Origin: Firmicutes bacterium UBA4881
Lineage (GTDB): Bacteria; Bacillota; DTU065
Assembly: GCA_002399235.1 (NCBI GenBank)
Contig: DHDH01000026.1
Location: 28,223-73,699, forward strand
DNA length: 45,477 bases
Direction: 5' to 3'
Each line of letters starts with the position of its first letter. Positions within the stretch are counted from its first letter, which is position 1. Shown here piece by piece: positions 33,411 to 42,553 of the stretch. The translations under genes were made by a program, and so were the position numbers. The notes under the pieces were generated by a model that was given only the letters and a program-made list of their open reading frames with translations, did no database searches and was not told where the DNA came from.

Positions 33411-33887
33411 ATGACCCAAATACAAGAACTGATAAACGATCTCGCTAACCTGATTAAGGATGCGAAAAAGGTTCCTCTTGCCAATTTGGTTCTGGTTGAG
33501 CAAGAAAAAGTTATGACTATTTTAGATTTACTTAAAATAACTTTACCTGATGAGATTAATGAGGCCCAAAAGCTAAATAAGCAAAGAGAGCAAATTATTG
33601 ATGAGGCACAGCAAGAAGCAGAAAAGATCTTAGAAAAGGCCAGAGAAAAAGAAGAGCAACTGATAAACGAAAGTCAAATTATTATAGACGCAGAAGCCAA
33701 AGCAAAAGAGATTATTCTCGAAGCACAAAAGCAAGCTAGTTATTACCAAGAATCGGCGATGGAATGGGTTGATGAAAAACTAAATAGTTTAGAATCATTG
33801 TTGCATAATAACTTAGCCTCGATCAATGTTACTCGTGAAGAAATGAAGCACTTTCTTCACGATCAAGAAGAAAAAGAAGCCAAATAA
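33411..33887 (+). CDS. Coiled-coil protein of unknown function
   Basis: The 158-residue product is mostly charged helix. An Ala/Glu/Lys/Gln-rich coiled coil lies at about residues 50-110 (EAQQEAEKILEKAREKEEQL), like the stalk of ATP synthase b/E subunits or DivIVA-like proteins. There is no signal peptide or membrane segment. Comparable coiled-coil proteins occur next to coaD in other clostridia, but the function is not known to me. An AGGAGG site precedes the ATG, and only 12 bases separate it from coaD. Confidence 0.75.
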   Translation: MTQIQELINDLANLIKDAKKVPLANLVLVEQEKVMTILDLLKITLPDEINEAQKLNKQREQIIDEAQQEAEKILEKAREKEEQLINESQIIIDAEAKAKEIILEAQKQASYYQESAMEWVDEKLNSLESLLHNNLASINVTREEMKHFLHDQEEKEAK

Positions 33888-33994
33888 CCTTGTTCAGAAT
33901 GAGTCTTGTTTTCCTAGTTTAAGATAGGGTAAAAATGGATATAAAATAGACGAAGCAAATACTTAAAGCGAAGTTAATAACTAGGAGGGAAAAG

Positions 33995-34480
33995 ATGATT
34001 TCTGATAACTTAACCAAAAAAGTAAATGAACAGATTAAAGAAGAATTAGAATCTGCCTATCTATATTTGGCTATGTCAGCCTATTGCGAGAGTAAAAATT
34101 TTAGTGGCTTTGCTCACTGGCTAAAAGAACAAGCGAAAGAAGAACAAGGCCATGCATTAAAACTTTATGGTCATCTGTTAGAACGTGGGGGCCTTGTAGA
34201 GTTAAAAGCGATCTCAGCTCCTCCTAAGGAGTTCGGTTCTCCAAGAGAACTATTTGAGCAGGTATTAGTACATGAGCAAAAAATTACTGCTTTAATTAGA
34301 ACTCTTTATGAAGTTGCGAAAGAAGAAAAGGATTATCCTTTAGAGATGTTCCTACAATGGTTTATCAACGAACAGGTTGAAGAAGAAGCAAGTGCAACCA
34401 AAATTGTTGAGACCTTAAAAATGATTGATAATAAAGCACAAGGTTTAATTATGTTAGATCGTGAACTTGCAAGGCGATAA
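33995..34480 (+). CDS. ftnA: Ferritin (bacterial non-heme)
   Basis: Ferritin oxidises and stores iron in a 24-subunit shell. All ferroxidase residues are in place at positions equal to E. coli FtnA: Glu17, Glu50, His53, Glu94, Gln127 and Glu130, in motifs EELESAYLYL and EEQGHALKL. Length 161 is normal. AGGAGGG precedes ATG 33995, and a strong terminator follows, so it is a single-gene unit. No Fur-type site was confidently seen. Confidence 0.95.
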   Translation: MISDNLTKKVNEQIKEELESAYLYLAMSAYCESKNFSGFAHWLKEQAKEEQGHALKLYGHLLERGGLVELKAISAPPKEFGSPRELFEQVLVHEQKITALIRTLYEVAKEEKDYPLEMFLQWFINEQVEEEASATKIVETLKMIDNKAQGLIMLDRELARR

Positions 34481-34488
34481 TAATTTAG

Positions 34489-34516
34489 CTCCCAGGTAAC
34501 ACTGGGAGTTTTTTTT
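34489..34516 (+). terminator. Terminator of the ferritin gene
   Basis: CTCCCAG (34489-34495), a six-base loop and CTGGGAG (34502-34508) are followed by eight T residues. Confidence 0.92.
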
Positions 34517-34604
34517 GCTCAACATAACATAAAAGTTTTCTGGGTGTAGTGATAGTCAATGTAGTACAGGCAAGCTCCAACCGGGATTGCTCGTTTGTAG
34601 TTCA

Positions 34605-34757
34605 TGGTGATGCTTCCTCTGCTGGTGATAGCCCTTTCAAATAGTCATTCAATTGTGCTGTCCGTAGGTGAATTAATCCTAGTGTACACTTTTTTAAATG
34701 GTCATCTCGTAGATCTGGAAGGTTGACATAGCTAAGAATGTGGCTGGTCTTAGATTT
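34605..34757 (-). pseudogene. Possible decayed coding remnant, unknown family
   Basis: On the minus strand a frame without a plausible start reads through about 50 codons, with protein-like text such as YVNLPDLRDDHLKKC and HLRTAQLNDYLKGLSP, then stops. It sits in the large 34517-35346 gap between ferritin and the ABC exporter, where few other signals exist. I do not recognise the family. Chance open frame is the main alternative. Confidence 0.2.
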
Positions 34758-34974
34758 TTATAGTTTAGTCATTTCCGTTGTACTGCTTGTGGATAATAAA
34801 ATGCCAAGCAAAATCTATATTACTATCTCTATTCTTTTTGGTACATCAATGTTCGCAGCTTATAGAGGTTTGAATTTATCATCGGTCAGGAGATTTGTAA
34901 TAACTACTCTTTGCTTTTTAGCATCATTCAGCATTTTACGTAACTATCCGAATTATAGTAATTTGAAGTTATGA
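34738..34974 (+). CDS. Doubtful small hydrophobic ORF
   Basis: A 78-codon frame (MWLVLDFYSLV...) predicts two or three hydrophobic segments and a basic centre. It has no clear ribosome site and no recognised relatives, and it overlaps an opposite-strand remnant, so it may not be a gene. The rest of this gap (34975-35220) holds only a short hairpin at 35023-35039 and no gene. Confidence 0.2.
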   Translation: MWLVLDFYSLVISVVLLVDNKMPSKIYITISILFGTSMFAAYRGLNLSSVRRFVITTLCFLASFSILRNYPNYSNLKL

Positions 34975-35220
34975 ATTTTGGGTTGTAACCAAGAAAGAAC
35001 ATACAGCCATTTAGTTGTTAGCAGACCGTTTTACGGTCTACGGGTAGTTCTCTGTAAACTGACCTAACTTTATTATTTTACTCCCCTAAAATGTAGCTAA
35101 CTTTTTTAGGTAAGGTCAAGTCTTAAAAGAAAGAATGAAAGGCCCCAACTCTGAAAGGAGAGTTTACCGGAAAGTTAATTCAGAAACAATAATAGAATCT
35201 TATAAAGATTCAAAAAAGAC

Positions 35221-35250
35221 TTGTCAAAAGTAAGCTCTTTGTGTTACAAT
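35221..35250 (+). promoter_or_regulatory. Promoter of the ABC exporter genes
   Basis: TTGTCA (35221-35226) and TACAAT (35245-35250) are 18 bases apart, about 96 bases upstream of the first exporter gene. Confidence 0.75.
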
Positions 35251-35346
35251 CATTTAGCTTGCTGTGACAAGATAAAAAGGAAGGGGAGTATTGCCAAAGA
35301 ACGCAGTTTTTATGGTAGCAAATTATGCATTTAAGGAGGGATGTCC

Positions 35347-37080
35347 ATGCAAGAATTTATTAGAGCATTTTTAATGGCAAAAGGACAATGGGTAAGACGT
35401 GGTTTAACATTCATCGGGGTAATCTTGGACTCTCTCACTATAGTCTATACCCCCTGGGTATATAAAACAGTATTTGATAGTTTAAGTTCAGGTAGTATTG
35501 ATGCTCCAGAGAAGATAGTCTGGGGTCTTTGGACCATGTTAGCTATAGGTCTATTACGTTTTGGCATAGTGAAGATGGAGATCTATTTTCAAGATGCAAC
35601 ATCATACCATATAGGTTATAACTTAAGAAGGAGTTTGCTTAATAAACTTTTACGTTTACCGTTTTCCTTTTTTGATCAAAAGAAAACTGGCGATTTAATG
35701 TCTGTTTTAGTTAAGGATGTGCAAGCAGTTCAAGATGGTACTGGCTTTGGAGTTTTACTTTTTAGCATTGATACTATTTTACTTGTATCTACCTTAACTA
35801 TAATGTTCAAAATTAGTACTCGCTTAAGCCTAGCTGTTTTATTCTTGGCTTTGCCAGTTATAGGGCTTTTGATTATTTATAACCGGAAGGTATTACCTAA
35901 ACACGAAGCTTTACAAAAACTATCAGGTGATCTTCATTCTGTTGCTCAGGAGAGTATTTCTGGAGTGAGAGTTGTCAAGTCTTTTGTACGGGAAGATTAC
36001 GAACAACAACGTTTTAACAAGGTTAACGACCAGGTCTATAACAGTAATATGGAACTGGTTCGTTTAAATAGTTTCTTTTATCCTAGTTTGGATTTTATTA
36101 ACACAGCGATTATCTTAATGGTGTTAATAATTGGTGGCAGAGAGATTATCCTGGGCCGAATGACAATTGGTGGTTTAATGGCTTTTACTAGTTATTCTAC
36201 CACTGTCTACTGGGTCACTAGAGAAGTAGCTTGGCTTACAGAGATTGTTCAACAGACTGTAGCCGGAGCCAAACGTATCTTTGCCATTGTAGATAGCAAA
36301 GAACATGATCAATCACTAACTGGTCTTGCCAGCAAAACTAAAGGTCATATTGTTTTTGACCAAGTTGATTTTGGTTATGATGAGGATCAAAAGATTCTCG
36401 AAGACTTTAGCTTAGAGATTAAGCCAGGAGAAACAGTAGCTTTGTTAGGACTTACTGGTTCTGGTAAAAGTACAGTAGCTAACCTCTTGGCCCGTTTCTA
36501 TGAACCAACTAAAGGCAAAATAATGTTAGATGGTAAGTCTCTTAGCTCTTGGCAGCTAAAGAGTCTTAGGGATAATATCGGTTTTGTTTTCCAGGACAAT
36601 TTTTTGTTTTCGGAAACGGTAAAGCAAAACATTCTTTTAGGGAGCAAGATAAAAGAAGAAACACTTGATGAGTGCTTACAAGTAGCTCAAGCTGATAGGT
36701 TTATAAAAGCATTGCCTTTAGGTAAAGAGACTATATTAGGCGAACGGGGAGTAGGTCTATCGGGAGGAGAGAAACAAAGGGTATCAATCGCTAGAGCCTT
36801 AGTTCGAGATCCTCAGATAATAATCTTTGATGATGCTAGTTCGAGCCTTGATCTACGTACAGAGAAAGAGCTTCATATGGAATTAGGAAGATTCTTTGGC
36901 AAAAGGACTGTCTTGCTTATTACGCAAAGAGTTTCAACTGCCAAGACAGCTGATCGCATTGTAGTCTTAGAAAACGGTCATATTACAGAGATTGGTTCTC
37001 ACCAAGAACTGTTAAAAAATCAAGGATTATATGCCAAACTGCACAATCTACAGGAGGAGGTGCATACAATTGGCTCATAA
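35347..37080 (+). CDS. Heterodimeric ABC exporter, subunit with degenerate ATPase site
   Basis: This fused six-helix/ATPase half-exporter (577 residues) resembles the TM287/BmrC side of heterodimeric multidrug exporters. Walker A is GLTGSGKST (about 368) and the signature is LSGGEKQR (about 470). The Walker B catalytic Glu is replaced by Asp (IIIFDDASSSLD), and the switch His is Gln (LLITQRVST). These are the usual changes of the non-hydrolysing site. ATG 35347 is chosen over ATG 35341, because AAGGAGGG abuts the latter. It overlaps its partner by 11 bases. Substrate unknown. Confidence 0.92.
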   Translation: MQEFIRAFLMAKGQWVRRGLTFIGVILDSLTIVYTPWVYKTVFDSLSSGSIDAPEKIVWGLWTMLAIGLLRFGIVKMEIYFQDATSYHIGYNLRRSLLNKLLRLPFSFFDQKKTGDLMSVLVKDVQAVQDGTGFGVLLFSIDTILLVSTLTIMFKISTRLSLAVLFLALPVIGLLIIYNRKVLPKHEALQKLSGDLHSVAQESISGVRVVKSFVREDYEQQRFNKVNDQVYNSNMELVRLNSFFYPSLDFINTAIILMVLIIGGREIILGRMTIGGLMAFTSYSTTVYWVTREVAWLTEIVQQTVAGAKRIFAIVDSKEHDQSLTGLASKTKGHIVFDQVDFGYDEDQKILEDFSLEIKPGETVALLGLTGSGKSTVANLLARFYEPTKGKIMLDGKSLSSWQLKSLRDNIGFVFQDNFLFSETVKQNILLGSKIKEETLDECLQVAQADRFIKALPLGKETILGERGVGLSGGEKQRVSIARALVRDPQIIIFDDASSSLDLRTEKELHMELGRFFGKRTVLLITQRVSTAKTADRIVVLENGHITEIGSHQELLKNQGLYAKLHNLQEEVHTIGS

Positions 37081-38785
37081 TCGAAATCAAAATTTAAAGA
37101 AACTTCTCCGCTATCTTCGACCATACTACTCACTACTTTCTATAGCTATTGTTTTAATGATATTTTCAGCTAGTGTAGATATCTTAATGCCTAAACTATT
37201 ACAAAACGCTATAGATAATAACATCGCTAAGGGTGATATTAAAGGATTAATGAGTTATGTCGGTTTGATTGCCTTGGTGGTGGTGGTTTCAACTATAGCA
37301 GTCGCAATTAGAATGCGATTAGTGACCCAAGTAGGACAGAAGGCTATCAAGAATATACGCACTGACTTATTTAGCCATATTCAACAATTACCAGCAGCCT
37401 TTTTTGATAAGATGCCTGTAGGGAAAATAATGACTCGTCTCACCAGTGATGTAGATAGTTTAGCACGTTTATTCGAAGCAGGGATTGTTTCGATGATTGT
37501 TGATTCGGTAATGCTCGTAGGTATTATAGTAGTAATGTTTTATATGAATGTTAAACTAGCATTTTTGCTACTTAGTGTAATGCCTATTTTAATCTATGTA
37601 ACCTTTTTCCTGAGGCCAATTATTCTAGATACTGAAGACCGCATCAGGGAAGAGACTTCTAAACTGAATGCTTCTAGCCAAGAGATTATTTCTGGTGTTA
37701 GAGTAATTCAAGCTTTTAATGCTGAGGAGTATTTTAGTAAACGGTTTGATACAGCTAATAAAGAACTGAGAGATAGTTCCTTGCGCTCACTTAATGTTTG
37801 GTCGTATTATTGGCCACTAGTGGACATTGCCTATTATATAGCTCTAGCTTTGGTGATCTACGTAGGAGGTAAGATGGCCTACGAAGGAATAATTTCAGTC
37901 GGCACAGTGCTAGCTTTTATTCTCTATGCAGGTAGGTTCTTTCATCCGCTTAGAAGTTTAGCACAAGCCTCAAGAATTATACAAAAGGCTATCACTGGAG
38001 CGGATAGGATTGTCGCTATTTTAGAGACACCTAAAGAGCCAACAGGTGATATTAATTTACCACTGATTAAAGGTGAAGTTAATTTTGAGGCTGTAAACTT
38101 TAGCTATGACCCGGGAGAACCAGTTTTAACAGACTTCAATCTCAAAGCAAGCCCAGGTGAGATGATAGCTCTAGTCGGTCATACAGGTGCAGGCAAAACA
38201 TCAGTAATTAATCTGTTGTGTCGCTTCTATGAACCCGATTCCGGTAGGATTCTCGTAGATGGAGTAGATATCACTAAAACTAATTTAGCAGGTTATCGTT
38301 CACAAGTCGGTTTAGTTCTCCAAGATCCGTTTCTTTTTTCTGGTAGCTTAAGAGAGAACCTACAAAGAGGTAAGCCCACTGCTACTGATGAAGAGATGGA
38401 AAAAGCTTTACAGATCGTAGGCTTAAAAGAAGAGAATGGTTTAAGCTTAGACCTACTACTAACAGAAAGAGGCCAAAACCTTTCTTTTGGGCAAAGACAA
38501 CTAGTTTCTTTTGCGAGAGCTCTTTTAGCAGATCCGCGAATATTGATCTTAGATGAGGCTACAGCTCACGTTGATACTATTACAGAACACCATATACATC
38601 AAGCATTAAATGTATTATTAAAAGGTAGAACGAGCTTTGTTATTGCTCATCGCCTCTCAACTATTCGTGAGGCAGATCAAATTGTGGTTTTAGGTCAAGG
38701 GCGCATCTTAGAAACGGGTACACATCAGGAATTAGTAGCTGCGGAGAAAGAATATTTTACTCTTTTACAAGCAGCAACAAATTAA
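37070..38785 (+). CDS. Heterodimeric ABC exporter, catalytic subunit
   Basis: The partner half-exporter (571 residues) has six transmembrane helices followed by an ATPase with Walker A GHTGAGKTS (about 369), Walker B LILDEATAHVD with the catalytic Glu, and the H-loop FVIAHRLST. The signature is LSFGQRQL, the variant expected opposite the degenerate site. The start is TTG 37070, with GGAGGAGG (37053-37060) 9 bases upstream, overlapping the first subunit. A strong terminator follows. Confidence 0.92.
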   Translation: MAHNRNQNLKKLLRYLRPYYSLLSIAIVLMIFSASVDILMPKLLQNAIDNNIAKGDIKGLMSYVGLIALVVVVSTIAVAIRMRLVTQVGQKAIKNIRTDLFSHIQQLPAAFFDKMPVGKIMTRLTSDVDSLARLFEAGIVSMIVDSVMLVGIIVVMFYMNVKLAFLLLSVMPILIYVTFFLRPIILDTEDRIREETSKLNASSQEIISGVRVIQAFNAEEYFSKRFDTANKELRDSSLRSLNVWSYYWPLVDIAYYIALALVIYVGGKMAYEGIISVGTVLAFILYAGRFFHPLRSLAQASRIIQKAITGADRIVAILETPKEPTGDINLPLIKGEVNFEAVNFSYDPGEPVLTDFNLKASPGEMIALVGHTGAGKTSVINLLCRFYEPDSGRILVDGVDITKTNLAGYRSQVGLVLQDPFLFSGSLRENLQRGKPTATDEEMEKALQIVGLKEENGLSLDLLLTERGQNLSFGQRQLVSFARALLADPRILILDEATAHVDTITEHHIHQALNVLLKGRTSFVIAHRLSTIREADQIVVLGQGRILETGTHQELVAAEKEYFTLLQAATN

Positions 38786-38787
38786 GA

Positions 38788-38824
38788 AAAAAGGCATTGC
38801 TCTTTTTAGGAGCGATGCCTTTTT
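38788..38824. terminator. Bidirectional terminator between exporter and DUF4236 genes
   Basis: AAAAAGGCAT..GCTC and GAGC..ATGCCTTTTT form a long stem with one wobble pair. A-run and T-run flank it on both sides, and the genes on each side converge on it. Confidence 0.88.
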
Positions 38825-38831
38825 CTAATGC

Positions 38832-39026
38832 TTAGGGTTTTTTAAAGCGTCTTTCTTTTACATAGGAGATGCCAGTTCCAAGAAGAGAGAAGCTAGTGCG
38901 GATACCTCGTTTGCTTACTCCAACTCGTGCACCACGTTTCCCAAAGCTAAGGCTAGGACCACTTTTACTTAAGGTAAGACGTAAGCCATTTCCTAAGCTA
39001 AAGCTCTTGCGAAAACGAAAACCCAT
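38832..39026 (-). CDS. DUF4236 family small protein
   Basis: The 64-residue product (MGFRFRKSFSLGNGLRLTLSKSG, then RGIRTSFSLLGTGISY) matches the short basic DUF4236 domain almost from end to end. It is rich in Gly, Ser and Arg with alternating hydrophobics; function is unknown. A GGGGGG ribosome site is 8 bases upstream of the ATG. It converges on the exporter operon and is divergent from the alcohol dehydrogenase gene. Confidence 0.85.
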   Translation of the reverse strand: MGFRFRKSFSLGNGLRLTLSKSGPSLSFGKRGARVGVSKRGIRTSFSLLGTGISYVKERRFKKP

Positions 39027-39256
39027 GTTATGTACCCCCCGCTAAAATATCGCTTGATATTTGTATTCTTTAGGGTTAGATCAGATACCTTTATTTTGAT
39101 ATCAATTTGACAGCGAACCAATCGATCGCTAAAATATTAGCTATGCCTTGTCTAAGTTGTAATGATTACTGTTAAATCATGTTACTAAACTGGAAAAAGG
39201 ATTTTTCGTTATAGATGCATAAAGAAGACGATATAATCCTGAAAGGATGAGGTGCC

Positions 39257-40357
39257 ATGCTAGACTATTCTTTTCATATGCCGACAAAGATAAAGTGGGG
39301 GCCGGAAGCGGTATTAAAAAACGCTAATCTTTTACAGCAATATGGCAGAAAAGTTGCGATTATAACAGGTACAACGAGCGCTGCCAAAAGTGGAGCTCTC
39401 TCGGATATTATGGAAGCAGTAACTACTAATGGTCAGATATATCAAGTGTTTTCGGGGGTATTAACTGATCCATCTATAGAAAACGTTGTTGAGATGGCAG
39501 TAAATGTAAAGAGATATGCACCCGATTTTCTAGTGGCGATTGGTGGTGGGTCAGTTATTGATGCTACCAAAGCGATTGCTATTTTACTTACAGGTGGTAT
39601 AAAAGAAGAGACACTATGGCAACCAATTACCTACTCTCCTATGGCTGTAGTAGCAATTCCAACTACTGCTGGAACAGGCAGTGAAGTGACACCGTATGCT
39701 GTTTTAACCGATAATAACCTAGAAACTAAAAGGTCTGTAGTTAGCGAATTTATTTACCCGGTGTTGTCATTTTTAGATTCTCGGTATACTGAGTCAATGT
39801 CTTATGAATTAACCTTATCTACAGCTACAGATGCATTATCTCATTTATTAGAAGGATATTTTGCTAACCGCTCTAATAACATGAGCAATGAGTTTGCTCT
39901 ATCTGGTTTAAAATTGTGGAGTGAGTGTATTTGTGGACTAACTACCCATAATATTACGCAAAGACAAAGAGAATGTCTTTTAGCAGCCTCACTATTAGGT
40001 GGTCTAACTATCGCTAAGACAGGTACTACTTTAGTACATGCTTTGGGTTATTCATTAACTTATTACTACCATATACCACATGGTAAGGCTAACGGGCTTT
40101 TGCTAGGAGCTTATCTTGAATACATGCAAAAGACATCGCCAGCAAAAACGACTAAGGTTTTAGAGGCTTTAGGTTTAACATCTGTGGGAGAATTTTGTTC
40201 TGTATTTGCAGACTTATTTACTACTAAACTTAATCTTTCGACCAGAGAAATTGCTGGATTTGTAGAGAAAGCCATTAAAACTAATAATATTACTAACACA
40301 CCAGGGGATGTGACAGCTTTTGTTTTAGCTGATATATTAGAGCGTAGTCTACGGTAA
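39257..40357 (+). CDS. Iron-containing alcohol dehydrogenase
   Basis: The product (366 residues) belongs to the Fe-ADH family (PF00465), which reduces aldehydes or oxidises alcohols with NAD(P). Seen are GGGSVIDATKAIA (nucleotide site), IPTTAGTGSEVTPYAV, and metal ligands in TATDALSHLLEGY (Asp, His), HALGYSL and HGKANGLLL. GATGAGG precedes the ATG. A TATAAT at 39232-39237 could be the -10, but no good -35 is visible. Exact substrate is unknown. Confidence 0.9.
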   Translation: MLDYSFHMPTKIKWGPEAVLKNANLLQQYGRKVAIITGTTSAAKSGALSDIMEAVTTNGQIYQVFSGVLTDPSIENVVEMAVNVKRYAPDFLVAIGGGSVIDATKAIAILLTGGIKEETLWQPITYSPMAVVAIPTTAGTGSEVTPYAVLTDNNLETKRSVVSEFIYPVLSFLDSRYTESMSYELTLSTATDALSHLLEGYFANRSNNMSNEFALSGLKLWSECICGLTTHNITQRQRECLLAASLLGGLTIAKTGTTLVHALGYSLTYYYHIPHGKANGLLLGAYLEYMQKTSPAKTTKVLEALGLTSVGEFCSVFADLFTTKLNLSTREIAGFVEKAIKTNNITNTPGDVTAFVLADILERSLR

Positions 40358-40469
40358 AGTTGGTTTTTGGGGAATAAGGGTATAATTAAACTAAGCTTAT
40401 TCTAAATTATGTAATTTTTGCAGACTATAGGACTAGTGAGCCAAAAGCGGGAAGGGGAGCGTTACATAG

Positions 40470-41162
40470 ATGGACGAAAAGCTTCATCTAGACGTAAGTA
40501 CGAAATTGGAGCAATGGGCTCTAGAAGTACTACCAGAATTAAATCAACAATCTTTGGATGTAATTTGTAAAGAACTAAATAGCAATATTGAGATATATCG
40601 TGGAGTTTTAAACGAAAATGTAATTTACTGTTCAGGAGAATGGAGCGGCGAACGTTTTAAACAAGATTTTTTAATGACATCGGTATTGGCAATAAGAGAA
40701 GGTCGTCAGACTGAATTATGGCCTAATCTGAAAAAAACATCAGGTGATCTGATTGTAGATTGCATTATGGATATGGTCGAATCAGCAAAAACGAGTATGA
40801 GTCCTGATGAAGTTGTAGCTAAAGGTTTAGTACCGAAGGTAATTGACGTGGCTGCAGCAACTGAGATATTACACAAATGTTATCCCATTAAGTTTCCTAT
40901 GCGACACAAAAAGTCAGAGTTTGGTTTAGCTCTGTTGTTGTATGAAGGCGATAGTACAGCAGTAAACCAGTTAAGTTATAGTGAGTTCATCGTTAAAATG
41001 AATAATCTAGCCAAATTATTAAAAGAAATATTAACGAGCCGGGAATTAAAGATACCAGATAATTGTCTTTTGTTTTTGCTAGATAGAATACTTAGCAAGG
41101 TAGCTGAGAACCCAGAATGTTTAGAAGTTAATAAAGTAGATGAAGAAACATCTAAAAACTAA
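40470..41162 (+). CDS. Uncharacterised helical protein
   Basis: The 230-residue product is soluble, without signal peptide or membrane helix, and looks mainly alpha-helical; notable segments are CSGEWSGERFKQDFL, LHKCYPIKFPMRHKK and FLLDRILSKVAENPECLEV. I recognise no family. It has its own likely promoter -10 (TATAAT, 40381-40386, with TTGGTT at 40360-40365 at a short 15-base spacing), a GGAAGGGGAG ribosome site, and a terminator after it. It is upstream of ylbJ but separated by that terminator. Confidence 0.7.
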   Translation: MDEKLHLDVSTKLEQWALEVLPELNQQSLDVICKELNSNIEIYRGVLNENVIYCSGEWSGERFKQDFLMTSVLAIREGRQTELWPNLKKTSGDLIVDCIMDMVESAKTSMSPDEVVAKGLVPKVIDVAAATEILHKCYPIKFPMRHKKSEFGLALLLYEGDSTAVNQLSYSEFIVKMNNLAKLLKEILTSRELKIPDNCLLFLLDRILSKVAENPECLEVNKVDEETSKN

Positions 41163-41173
41163 TTTAACTTATT

Positions 41174-41208
41174 ATATCCGTGGTAGCTATATTGGCCACG
41201 GATATTTC
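41174..41208 (+). terminator. Terminator after the uncharacterised gene
   Basis: ATATCCGTGG (41174-41183) and CCACGGATAT (41196-41205) form a 10-bp stem with a 12-base loop, followed by TTCTTTT. Confidence 0.82.
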
Positions 41209-41266
41209 TTTTCTAGTTATTCATAGTCCTCAGTATCCTGAAATAGGATGTTTTGAGGTGATGAAT

Positions 41267-42442
41267 GTGCAAAAAGAAAAAAACATATCAACTGTGCTCT
41301 GGTCGATCTTAGGGCTAGCAGTTGTAGTCATGTTGATAAGTTATCCTGAACAAGCTTTTCAATCAGCTCTAGAAGGGCTAAAAGTATGGTGGGAAATTGT
41401 TTTGCCTGCATTGTTACCATTTTTCATCATCGCTGATGTCTTAATGGGTTTAGGTGTAGTCAGTTTTCTAGGTACCTTGCTCGAACCGTTAATGAGACCA
41501 CTTTTTAATGTCCCTGGAGAAGGTGCTTTTGCCTTTGCAATGGGTTTAGCTTCTGGTTACCCTTTAGGAGCTAGAATTAGTGCAGAATTATATCGGCGAG
41601 GACTTTGTTCGCGTACAGAAACGGAACGATTAATCTGTTTTAGTAACACTGCCGATCCTATTTTTATGATTGGAGCAGTAGCTGTTGGTATGTTTGGTAA
41701 TGCTAGTGTAGGTTTAGCTTTAGTGTTTGCTCATTATATATCGGCAATAACCGTTGGTATCTTTTTAAGTTTTATAGAAAAAAGACCAGCTAAAACTAGG
41801 AATAGGACCCGTACTTCTCTAATTCATAAGGCTTGGCAGAAACTTTTGAAAGCTCGTAATGATGATGGTCGTCCTTTTGGCGAGATTTTAGGCGACTCGG
41901 TCACCAGTTCTGTGGAAAATATGTTTAAAATAGGTGGCTTTATCATCTTTTTTGCTGTATTAATCCGTTTAAGCGAAGTTATTGGTTTAGCAGGTATTTT
42001 GGAACAAGGTTTTGAATTAATCTTAAAACCTCTCTTCGGGCCTGGGCTTGGTAAAGCATTAATTGGTGGATCTCTTGAGATAACTATTGGTTGCCAGAAA
42101 GCAGCAGCTTCTACAGCCTCTTTGGTAGGCAGGTTGGCGGTTACTAGCGCAGTTATTGCTTGGAGTGGCTTGTCTGTACATGGCCAGGTAGCATCGATGA
42201 TACAAGGAACTGATCTTAGATTAGGTACCTTCTTTCGGGCCAGAATACTTCACGCTTTGCTAGCTTTTTTATTAACACCTTTATGTACTAAACTATTCCC
42301 TTTTACTATACCAGTTTGGATCAGTACTAAAAGCACAGCTACTGGTTTAGCGTTAATGACTATGTTTATTATAGCAGCACTTTTAATATCGATAGCTATA
42401 GATACCTGGCAAAAGGCTAAAGTTACTTGGTTACGGTGGTGA
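41267..42442 (+). CDS. ylbJ: Sporulation integral membrane protein YlbJ
   Basis: YlbJ is a multi-pass membrane protein made in the mother cell and needed for spore cortex formation in Bacillus. The family's conserved LPALLPFFIIADVLMGLG, FAMGLASGYPLGARISAELYRRG and CFSNTADPIFMIGAVAVGMFG are all visible, and the 391-residue length is near the usual. GTG 41267 or ATG 41261 is the start; GAGGTG (41255-41260) suits the GTG. The longer frame from 41180 begins inside the upstream terminator. It is normally next to coaD, but here 7.9 kb separate them. Confidence 0.92.
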   Translation: MQKEKNISTVLWSILGLAVVVMLISYPEQAFQSALEGLKVWWEIVLPALLPFFIIADVLMGLGVVSFLGTLLEPLMRPLFNVPGEGAFAFAMGLASGYPLGARISAELYRRGLCSRTETERLICFSNTADPIFMIGAVAVGMFGNASVGLALVFAHYISAITVGIFLSFIEKRPAKTRNRTRTSLIHKAWQKLLKARNDDGRPFGEILGDSVTSSVENMFKIGGFIIFFAVLIRLSEVIGLAGILEQGFELILKPLFGPGLGKALIGGSLEITIGCQKAAASTASLVGRLAVTSAVIAWSGLSVHGQVASMIQGTDLRLGTFFRARILHALLAFLLTPLCTKLFPFTIPVWISTKSTATGLALMTMFIIAALLISIAIDTWQKAKVTWLRW

Positions 42443-42485
42443 ATAAGTTGAGGTTATCTAGATTTTCACTTAGATAGATTGTGAG

Positions 42486-42515
42486 TTGCCTGGCACCTTA
42501 ATAAAAGGGTATAAT
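42486..42515 (+). promoter_or_regulatory. Promoter of the TVP38 gene
   Basis: TTGCCT (42486-42491) and TATAAT (42510-42515) are 18 bases apart, 38 bases before the chosen start. Confidence 0.7.
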
Positions 42516-42553
42516 AGAGCTAGTCAAAGTAGCACTAAAAAAGGATGATTAAT

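Noticed and set aside
35023..35039. AGACCGT/ACGGTCT hairpin as a terminator
   Set aside because: No T-run follows and no gene ends directly upstream.
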